Below, one piece after another: positions 6,861-12,171 of a stretch of 12,171 bases of DNA. Location: positions 1 through 12,171 of the forward strand of contig CACYKX010000087.1 in NCBI GenBank assembly GCA_902775075.1. Reading direction: 5' to 3'. The notes beneath the pieces are model-generated. The model was not told the origin of the DNA and made no database searches. It worked only from the letters and a program-made list of their open reading frames with translations. Source of the stretch: an uncultured Prevotellaceae bacterium (GTDB taxonomy: Bacteria; Bacteroidota; Bacteroidia; Bacteroidales; Bacteroidaceae). Both the position numbers and the translations under genes were made by a program. Position 1 is the first letter of the stretch; every line of letters starts with the position of its first letter.

Positions 6861-8300
6861 TTAATCCTCCTCTCCTGCTTTACATTTCTTGGCCATTTCA
6901 GATGCCAAGTTAATCATGATACTTTGTAAATCCTCATTAACATGCTGCTGCATGAAATTGTCAAGACGATCCTTCCTATTATATTCCTCCCATTTTGCCA
7001 GGGCTACGCCATGCGACAAAAACGCGTTAATAGCGGCAATAAGCTGACGGCTTTCTGGAGTTACCATGGCAATACTGCGAATTGAACTCCATTGAGAAGC
7101 GAACTGGACTTTTTTGAAGAATGGCTCAAGATCTTTAACCTCTTTTTGGACTGTCTTATAGATGGCCTGATTGCCCTCGACTGCCTTTTTCTTGTTAGTC
7201 AAGAAGTTCACCAAAGGAGTCTTAGGATCCGGGGTATTTGAGGAAGAGACTCCCTTCTGCTTTTTCTCTTCTAAAGTAAATAGGGCCTTACCTTGCTCTC
7301 CAGGCTTTCCTGAAAGGAAAACGGGATTATAGATAATCTTACCAAAGCCCTCGTTCTTATAAGATCCAACATATTGGCTCTTCTCTGGGCAGGTAGCACC
7401 ATTCAATTTAACCACAAATACACTTCCCTTTTCGATGCCACAGCGATCAGCCTCGTATGTATGACGTTTTCCATTCCACGGGGCATATTGGAAGACTCGA
7501 ATTTGGCTCTTAGACCAATCAATACGACCTCCATCTATTCCAAGGTCTTTTGCCGTTGGCTGATACGTGAGTTCCCCATTGTCATCAAGGAATATCAAAC
7601 GACCATCAGCATATACTGTGACATATTCTGATGTCTTATCTGGTTTACTTGAACTGATTTCGTTATAGTCATCTTGTTCGATGGTTACCAAGCCGAACTC
7701 AGCTGAACGAGAATGTCCGATACGTTTCTTCCCACAGAGACCAATAATTATTTTCTCGTTCGTCTCATCAGACAACTCTGATTCCACCTCGAAATACATG
7801 ACCAATCCTTTGGGTAGCGACTCATAGCCAAACATCTGACCATCTTTGCTACGACGAACATCACCGTCGTAAGCTGATTTGATGGTGAAATTCTTTTGGA
7901 TTTCAACTGGCTTACCTGACATTTCTCCAAATGAGTAGAAACCCTCACGGCACTGTTTGAGTTGTTTGGCCTTAATATCATCACTATTGTGATTTGTCAA
8001 ATGGTGGATATAGCACTCATCACTAGCTGCCCCTAATTTGGGGTAATACATTGAAGCCGGGACCTTCAGACCTCTAATTCCTTCTATAGAAGGATGGGCA
8101 TCGCCAAAGCGCACTTTACTAGAATGGAATAATTCCAAAGATTCCAGGGAGCCTTCCTTATACATTTCACCTGCGACTATACCAAGGAAACTATTTCCTG
8201 GTATAAAGTCAAGTGTTTTCTGATTGCCTTCACTACTAGAAGTCTGGCTTAATATAAGGTCAGACTCAAGTGTACATTTGAATTTCAAAGTCTTTATCAT
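6861..8300 (-). CDS. csx10: Csx10-like Cas5 RAMP protein with helical C-terminal extension
   Basis: A 479-aa protein of the Csx10 type, the Cas5-like subunit that marks III-D systems and would hold the crRNA 5' tag next to Cas10. Seen: the RAMP opening with DFIPGNSFLGIVAGEMY at 31-47, then KVRFGDAHP at 62-70 and LKVPASMYYPKL at 78-89. Two glycine-rich loops follow, KKRIGHSRSAEFGLVTI at 191-207 and GSYKNEGFGKIIYNPVFLS at 312-330. Residues about 345-479 are mostly helical and charged, and include SQWSSIRSIAM. This extension might supply the job of the missing small subunit Cas11, as in III-D complexes where Cas5 and Cas11 are fused; that is inference. The start is 1 base past the cas7 stop and is supported by an AAGGAGG ribosome site 6 bases upstream. 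Confidence 0.88.
   Translation of the reverse strand: MIKTLKFKCTLESDLILSQTSSSEGNQKTLDFIPGNSFLGIVAGEMYKEGSLESLELFHSSKVRFGDAHPSIEGIRGLKVPASMYYPKLGAASDECYIHHLTNHNSDDIKAKQLKQCREGFYSFGEMSGKPVEIQKNFTIKSAYDGDVRRSKDGQMFGYESLPKGLVMYFEVESELSDETNEKIIIGLCGKKRIGHSRSAEFGLVTIEQDDYNEISSSKPDKTSEYVTVYADGRLIFLDDNGELTYQPTAKDLGIDGGRIDWSKSQIRVFQYAPWNGKRHTYEADRCGIEKGSVFVVKLNGATCPEKSQYVGSYKNEGFGKIIYNPVFLSGKPGEQGKALFTLEEKKQKGVSSSNTPDPKTPLVNFLTNKKKAVEGNQAIYKTVQKEVKDLEPFFKKVQFASQWSSIRSIAMVTPESRQLIAAINAFLSHGVALAKWEEYNRKDRLDNFMQQHVNEDLQSIMINLASEMAKKCKAGEED
6866..6870 (-). promoter_or_regulatory. Ribosome binding site for the double-Cas7 gene
   Basis: GGAGG on the minus strand lies 7 bases before the ATG at 6858, within the final codons of the csx10-like gene. 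A second purine-rich GGAGA precedes it. It supports this start. Confidence 0.75.
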
Positions 8301-8301
8301 A

Positions 8302-8844
8302 TTAAGCCTCCTTTTTTATTAAAATCTTACAACGTCCATAGCCACGGTTTCTGCCAGTTCCCATTCGCTTAATATAGTTCATGGCGTCTTCCATGATTTG
8401 TACTGCGTCTTCTGGGACATTGAGAATCTCGCCCTCTAATTTACAAGGAACAACAGTTTCTATCTTCCTTAATGTATTATCTTTGGCAATGCCATTTTCG
8501 TCTATACTCGTAGAAGCAAAGGTTTGATAAAGATGAGGAGCTAATCCTTGTTCTACGATATATTTGGATTCTGTGGAAGGTAAAGTGGCATTTCCAAAGA
8601 AAGAACTACCAATTTGATGATTATCCTCATCACCAGACACTCCAAAAATGGTGCTGATGGTATCTTTATCGTCAGACAGAATGGATATCGCTTCTCGCAG
8701 AAGGCCTTTTAGTGTACGGCCGGGTACGTAAGGCAAACCATTACCGTCCTTGATGACTAATGCATCAACATCTGCACCTGCAGCCAAACCTGAGCCGCAG
8801 TGCCAATTAGAGTAAAACTCTATTTCATATTTTATCGTGCTCAT
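8302..8844 (-). CDS. Short Cas7/Csm3-like RAMP protein
   Basis: A 180-aa single-unit Cas7 protein, shorter than typical Csm3 (about 210-250 aa). The N-terminus NWHCGSGLAAGADVDALVIK (13-32) precedes the RAMP motif GLPYVPGRTLKGLLREA (36-52), and a glycine-rich loop GTGRNRGYGRC (162-172) ends the fold. D25 or D27 sits where Csm3 carries its RNA-cutting aspartate, so target RNA cleavage is plausible but not proven. The gene starts 8 bases after the cas10 stop without a visible ribosome site and runs to 1 base before csx10. The ribosome site of csx10 is inside its last codons. It presumably forms a repeating or single backbone position. Its coding sequence also carries 14 bases of the CRISPR repeat, described separately. 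Confidence 0.92.
   Translation of the reverse strand: MSTIKYEIEFYSNWHCGSGLAAGADVDALVIKDGNGLPYVPGRTLKGLLREAISILSDDKDTISTIFGVSGDEDNHQIGSSFFGNATLPSTESKYIVEQGLAPHLYQTFASTSIDENGIAKDNTLRKIETVVPCKLEGEILNVPEDAVQIMEDAMNYIKRMGTGRNRGYGRCKILIKKEA
8307..8313 (-). promoter_or_regulatory. Strong ribosome binding site for the csx10-like gene
   Basis: AAGGAGG on the minus strand lies 6 bases before the ATG at 8300, inside the last codons of the cas7 gene. Such strong sites are uncommon in Bacteroidota. It confirms the chosen start and suggests high or independent initiation despite the 1-base gap. Confidence 0.8.
8542..8555 (-). repeat. 14-base exact match to the CRISPR repeat inside the cas7 coding sequence
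   Basis: TAATCCTTGTTCTA on the + strand is identical to bases 5-18 of the 36-base repeat and lies in the codons for VEQGLA of the Cas7-like protein. In the operon mRNA it reads in the same sense as the crRNA repeat. It spans the place where Cas6 would be expected to cut, between GG and ATTA, although the last four bases of the tag differ. Flanking bases do not match. It may be coincidence. Confidence 0.6.
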
Positions 8845-8852
8845 AGCTGTTA

Positions 8853-10307
8853 TTATTTTGTTTGCTGATTGATGATAGTGTTATAAACCAACACATCGTA
8901 GGCCATACAACGAAAAGCATTCTCGTTTGTTAATGACTCAACAATATTCTTGTCTGTAAAGATTTGAAGCATTCTCTCTCTACGTTGGTCAGCCTTGCTC
9001 TTGTCTTCAATACGAAGTGAAATCCAATTCCTAATACCAGACTTGATGCCATCGCCATTTTCACTGTTAAGTAGTTTGCTAAACTTGCTAAGATCATCTA
9101 TGGTATTTTTAGAATCTTGAGATTGGATATAATATGGGCCAGCCATAAATGAAAGCCCGTCTTTTGCAGTCAGTTCTCTTTTTACTATGTCTTTGTAATC
9201 AATAATAAAACTGTCCTGAACTTTATGGAACATCAGGCATGAAGGTGGCAAGTGGTTTGTCTCAGCACCATAGATGGCTTTTGTATCCTTCTTGGCCTGA
9301 CCACACAACTCTTCTGCCAACTGATAGCCATAATAGAATGGATAAGAGGACTTGGTAAAAGCAATACCAGCACAAGCTGTCAAATAGTCTTTGTCATCAG
9401 CAAAAACATGCTGCTCTTTTAATATCGTCTTCAAATGTTCTTTCGTTTTTTCTTCAAATGCATTCATAAAGGCATTGGCATAATCTAAAGCCAAATCACC
9501 ACGAATAATAACTGTCATATCATCGCCACTGAGTACTACAGGACGGATGGGGATTATCTCTTTATCAACAAACTTGCTTTCGATGGCTTTATATGCTTCG
9601 CGAGCAGCTTCTTTAGTTGCTATATCCAGCTCTACGGAGAACGTCTTATAAATATCTTTTTTCTTTCCTACCGTTTGGACTACTTTTCCAAGTCCATTGC
9701 CATCTGCATGGATAATAGCTATCCAATCATTTTTGTCTGTAATGTCAGAAACATTATATGCAACATTCTTAGTCAGGAGGGCTTCCTTGCCAAAACAGTT
9801 TTTACATAATCCTTTGACATCCTGATAACACTCTTTTTGAACGGTAGGTTCATCTTTATATATGACTTTATTGTCCTCTTCCTTAATACTAACAACTGGT
9901 AAGCCCGAATTATTAGCGCGTTTGATACCAATCAATCCTGTTGTGATACTATGTGCAGGTTTGTTACGTTGAACCTTCAGTAAAGCCTCAATATTATCAA
10001 CGGATTTGCCAAAATCCCCATCATAAGCAACAACAGCCTGACTGATGGTAATACCAGGAGCCATAGTCATCACCTTCTTTGGAAAATTGCGAACAGCTTT
10101 CTCACATTCTGTTTTTTCATTAAAGATAAATTTAATGTTTCCTGCTGCACGTACTATAGATTCACCATTTTTCGCAAACTCGTCAAAGGCAGATGTGCAT
10201 ATCTGCTCCACCAATTCGCTGGCACCAACAATGTGTTTCAACTCATTGGTCTTGAAGATGAATTCTTGAATGCCTTGTACGGCAGCACCGTAAAGATACT
10301 TACTCAT
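8853..10307 (-). CDS. cas10: Cas10 (HD-less), polymerase/cyclase subunit of type III complex
   Basis: A 484-aa Cas10. The N-terminal palm begins YGAAVQGIQEFIFKTNELKH (6-25) followed by VGASELVEQI, typical of Cas10 proteins. A Cys cluster C160-x7-C168-x2-C171 looks like a zinc ribbon. The second palm has WIAIIHADGNGLGKVV (195-210) and VVLSGDDMTVI (257-267). That second motif is the GGDD signature with Ser260 in place of the first Gly, and both metal-binding Asp residues (262, 263) are kept. A helical C-terminal domain (about 365-484) follows. There is no room for, and no sign of, the N-terminal HD DNase domain, and the protein is much shorter than the 700-900 aa of HD-bearing Cas10. On binding target RNA it would make a cyclic oligoadenylate or related messenger from ATP. 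It lies 13 bases after cas6. Immunity is therefore expected to depend on messenger-driven effectors. Confidence 0.95.
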   Translation of the reverse strand: MSKYLYGAAVQGIQEFIFKTNELKHIVGASELVEQICTSAFDEFAKNGESIVRAAGNIKFIFNEKTECEKAVRNFPKKVMTMAPGITISQAVVAYDGDFGKSVDNIEALLKVQRNKPAHSITTGLIGIKRANNSGLPVVSIKEEDNKVIYKDEPTVQKECYQDVKGLCKNCFGKEALLTKNVAYNVSDITDKNDWIAIIHADGNGLGKVVQTVGKKKDIYKTFSVELDIATKEAAREAYKAIESKFVDKEIIPIRPVVLSGDDMTVIIRGDLALDYANAFMNAFEEKTKEHLKTILKEQHVFADDKDYLTACAGIAFTKSSYPFYYGYQLAEELCGQAKKDTKAIYGAETNHLPPSCLMFHKVQDSFIIDYKDIVKRELTAKDGLSFMAGPYYIQSQDSKNTIDDLSKFSKLLNSENGDGIKSGIRNWISLRIEDKSKADQRRERMLQIFTDKNIVESLTNENAFRCMAYDVLVYNTIINQQTK

Positions 10308-10320
10308 AATTATAATTGTT

Positions 10321-10992
10321 TTAGATTGTTGCTTTTGTGATTATACCACACCCTACACTGGCATTCTTGCCAATACCTATATATTGCGGGAAGGTGATAT
10401 TCGTCTTGAATTCTATGTCGAACCCCATAAGTTTTACATTCTTATATGTTACAGCATGCTGGTTGGTAATATTTGTGATACTCAATACAATCTGATCTTC
10501 CATGTGAATGCCCACTCCTTTTAGAAAGGACAGGATATTACCAATAAGTACACGCTCCAGGATATGGATGCGATCTACCATATTATCCGTTTCTTGATAC
10601 TGCTTATAATTATCAGTATTAAGGGGAAGCCAGTTTTGAATACGGTATCGGTTGTCCGCATTCTCAGTTAGAACAATCTCGTTGTCATAAGCATTTACAG
10701 CCTGTATCTGCATACCCACTTTTTCATTACCAATCTGATAATGGAAGTCACCAGCAGAGAGCAGTTGCGAGATTGCTTCAATTCCTTTCCCAACACCCAT
10801 TACGGCTGCTTTCTTGTGGATACGTTTGTACTGGACAAGAGGATAGGAATATCTCAGTTTGTCTTCATCGTGATTATGAAACAATATATCCTTCTTCTCT
10901 AACGAAGCAATGACTGCTCCACGAAAGAAAGGAATGGCCTGAGGCTCTATCTCGTTGTTGAATTGTATAACGATGGTCGGTATTTTATACAT
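10321..10992 (-). CDS. cas6: Cas6 crRNA-processing endoribonuclease (Cas6b-like, Bacteroidota type)
   Basis: A 223-aa protein beginning MYKIPTIVIQFNNEIEPQAI with PFFRGAVIA at 21-29, a pattern I recognise from Bacteroidota Cas6 (Cas6b N- and C-domain families). The C-terminus has the glycine-rich loop YIGIGKNASVGCGIITK (204-220) that binds the repeat RNA. Candidate catalytic histidines are H39 or H41 (FHNHDEDKLRYSYPLVQYK) and H59; I cannot tell which acts. It cuts the array transcript within each repeat, leaving an 8-base tag expected to be ATTAAGAC here. It lies 14 bases after the first gene of the operon and 13 bases before cas10. No ribosome site is visible, which is usual in Bacteroidota. 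Confidence 0.92.
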   Translation of the reverse strand: MYKIPTIVIQFNNEIEPQAIPFFRGAVIASLEKKDILFHNHDEDKLRYSYPLVQYKRIHKKAAVMGVGKGIEAISQLLSAGDFHYQIGNEKVGMQIQAVNAYDNEIVLTENADNRYRIQNWLPLNTDNYKQYQETDNMVDRIHILERVLIGNILSFLKGVGIHMEDQIVLSITNITNQHAVTYKNVKLMGFDIEFKTNITFPQYIGIGKNASVGCGIITKATI

Positions 10993-11006
10993 ATATTTTT
11001 TGTTTT

Positions 11007-11951
11007 TTACTTTATCAATCTATTCCTAATCCCCATACACTTCTCCATCCGCTTGCCATTCACGGCATAGAGATAGACGCTATGGTCGGAGAGTTGTGAG
11101 AGTGATTTGGAGAATTCACGGAGGGTGGCGACCGTCTGCTCTATGGCCTTCAGGGGAGGCGTGGAAGTGCCATTGAGGCTGGCCTCGGTGAAGAGGGTCA
11201 TGGGGATGAGCATCTGGCGGGCGGTGCCCTGGTCCTTATTGAAAGCTGCGAGTTTATGACCAGCCTCAACCAGGTAATAGTTGGAAACAATGAGGCGGTT
11301 GTGCAGCTTGTTATAGATAGAGCAGTCGGGGGTGATGCCCAGCACTTCCATCATGATGGGATAGTTGCGGCCCAGCTGTGTCTTGATGCGATTCAGTTTG
11401 GTGGCTATCTCATCAAAGGTATAGGAGGAGTGTTTGCTTCTGTCGTCGAAGACAATGGTGACATGATAATCGCCTCCTTCGAACTGCTGAGGCAGGAGTT
11501 CGTTGAGGATATCATGGATATTGGCCAGTCCGTCGCCAGCATTGGGATGGCGGAAGGCAAAGAGATAGCGGTCTGTGAGCAGCAAGGCATTGGAGGGCAG
11601 TTTCTCCACGCTATCCAGGACGGAGTCCCATCCCCTACCCAACTTCTCGTGCTCGTTGGAGATATGGATATCATTAACATCAATAAGGGGAGTGATATCT
11701 GGATTGTCACCACTCAGGCACATCACGCCAAAAGACCTCCGTATGGACAGAGCCTCTGCAGGGGTGACATCCAGGATATAGAGCGAAGACGGGCTCTTCA
11801 GGACGTCCTCTGGATGCTGCTTCAGGTAATCGGTGTCTGCTGAAGACAGTAAGCGGGAAGGCTGCTGCTTCAGCAACCGATGGAGAGGGCTCCCCTCATT
11901 ACTGGCAATAATCCTATTATATATGGTGTCAGATATAACGATGTTAAACAT
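11007..11951 (-). CDS. Unrecognised 314-aa protein, first gene of the operon
   Basis: I do not recognise a firm family. The protein is soluble, with no signal peptide or membrane segment. Residues about 1-75 look alpha/beta (MFNIVISDTI; SLYILDVTPAEALSIRRSFG), reminiscent of a PIN-like or Rossmann start but without an obvious active site. The second half has SNALLLTDRYLFAF (120-133), DYHVTIVFDD (161-170), and LHNRLIVSNYYLVEAGHKL (216-234). This last block resembles the HDR-x-I-x-TN segment of MIT_C/phospholipase-D-like domains, with Asn218 where Asp is usual, so any catalytic role is doubtful. It is visibly richer in G+C than the cas genes: 37/60 at 11161-11220 and 36/60 at 11581-11640, against 23/60 in cas10 at 9001-9060. 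It is directly behind the operon promoter and 14 bases ahead of cas6, so it is co-expressed with the system. Accessory defence protein or regulator are both possible. Confidence 0.85.
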   Translation of the reverse strand: MFNIVISDTIYNRIIASNEGSPLHRLLKQQPSRLLSSADTDYLKQHPEDVLKSPSSLYILDVTPAEALSIRRSFGVMCLSGDNPDITPLIDVNDIHISNEHEKLGRGWDSVLDSVEKLPSNALLLTDRYLFAFRHPNAGDGLANIHDILNELLPQQFEGGDYHVTIVFDDRSKHSSYTFDEIATKLNRIKTQLGRNYPIMMEVLGITPDCSIYNKLHNRLIVSNYYLVEAGHKLAAFNKDQGTARQMLIPMTLFTEASLNGTSTPPLKAIEQTVATLREFSKSLSQLSDHSVYLYAVNGKRMEKCMGIRNRLIK

Positions 11952-12006
11952 TGAGCGAGGGTTTTAGGTTTTACGCCAATCATTGCGCGTTTTAGTTTTT
12001 GCCTGA

Positions 12007-12038
12007 CAAAGATACATACTTTTCCTAAAACGACCAAA
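12007..12038 (-). promoter_or_regulatory. Bacteroidota-type promoter of the cas operon
   Basis: On the minus strand TTTG (12035-12038) is followed after 20 bases by TATCTTTG (12007-12014), an exact fit to the Bacteroidota -33/-7 pattern TTTG-N19-20-TAnnTTTG. Transcription would start near 12000, leaving a leader of about 50 bases before the ATG at 11951. No other strong minus-strand promoter is seen inside the operon. Confidence 0.8.
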
Positions 12039-12117
12039 AAAGAAGAAAGAAAAATCAATGGGAGAAGAAAAGAAAGACTCATCAAATGTTAAAATTAGAC
12101 CGATTTCCGAAAAAATA

Positions 12118-12149
12118 TTTGGAGGATATGGGGGAAATATATACTTTTG
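12118..12149 (+). promoter_or_regulatory. Divergent Bacteroidota-type promoter, leaving the window to the right
   Basis: On the + strand TTTG (12118-12121) is followed after exactly 20 bases by TACTTTTG (12142-12149), fitting the same consensus. It would start transcription about 7 bases on and drive a gene beyond the right edge. The -33 elements of the two divergent promoters are 79 bases apart, so a shared regulator could act on both. Confidence 0.7.
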
Positions 12150-12171
12150 CCATCGTAAAACTATCACAACA

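Noticed and set aside
11256..11843. 195-codon open frame on the + strand
   Set aside because: It lies entirely antisense to the 314-aa gene, which has the promoter, operon fit and sensible protein text. Higher G+C makes long antisense frames common.
11964..12167. Minus-strand open frames of about 70 codons in the region upstream of the first gene
   Set aside because: They run through the promoter elements, are Phe/Ser-rich text from A+T-rich DNA, and have no ribosome site or family resemblance.

Overview
The window looks like the chromosome of a member of the Bacteroidota, most likely a Prevotella- or Bacteroides-type gut or rumen bacterium. Three things point there: promoters at the right edge fit the Bacteroidota pattern (TTTG, about 20 bases, TAnnTTTG), most of the DNA is about 35-45% G+C, and the cas genes are Bacteroidota-style families. 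The genus is inferred from style, not established.

Layout, right to left, because all protein genes lie on the minus strand: a promoter region (11952-12171) with two back-to-back promoters; an unrecognised 314-aa protein with higher G+C (11007-11951); Cas6 (10321-10992); an HD-less Cas10 (8853-10307); a short Cas7/Csm3-like RAMP (8302-8844); a Csx10-like Cas5 (6861-8300); a tandem double-Cas7 RAMP (5473-6858); a small type III-associated protein resembling TIGR04423 (5094-5495); a large TIGR03986-like RAMP with a coiled-coil tail (2758-5097). After the only larger gap (66 bases) come a 119-aa small CRISPR-associated protein, possibly a ring nuclease (2332-2691), and a three-part protein (755-2326). 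A 303-base non-coding stretch then separates the genes from a CRISPR array (1-451) that runs off the left edge. Genes overlap or are separated by 1-14 bases except at that one gap, so this is probably a single operon of about 11 kb read from the promoter near 12007-12038.

The gene set fits a type III-D-like CRISPR-Cas system. Cas6 would cut the array transcript. The Cas7, double-Cas7, Csx10 and TIGR03986-like proteins would form the crRNA-bearing backbone. Cas10 has an (S)GDD palm motif but no HD nuclease domain, so it would make a nucleotide second messenger on finding target RNA. No cas1/cas2 adaptation genes and no separate Cas11 gene are visible.

The most interesting gene is the last one (755-2326). 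It joins an intact-looking HAD-family 5'(3')-deoxyribonucleotidase domain, about four membrane segments and a C-terminal CARF-like sensor domain. I read it as a candidate second-messenger-controlled, membrane-anchored nucleotidase effector that could deplete deoxynucleotides during infection. The small protein encoded 5 bases upstream may be its off-switch. I know of no characterised effector with this architecture, but could not search for one.
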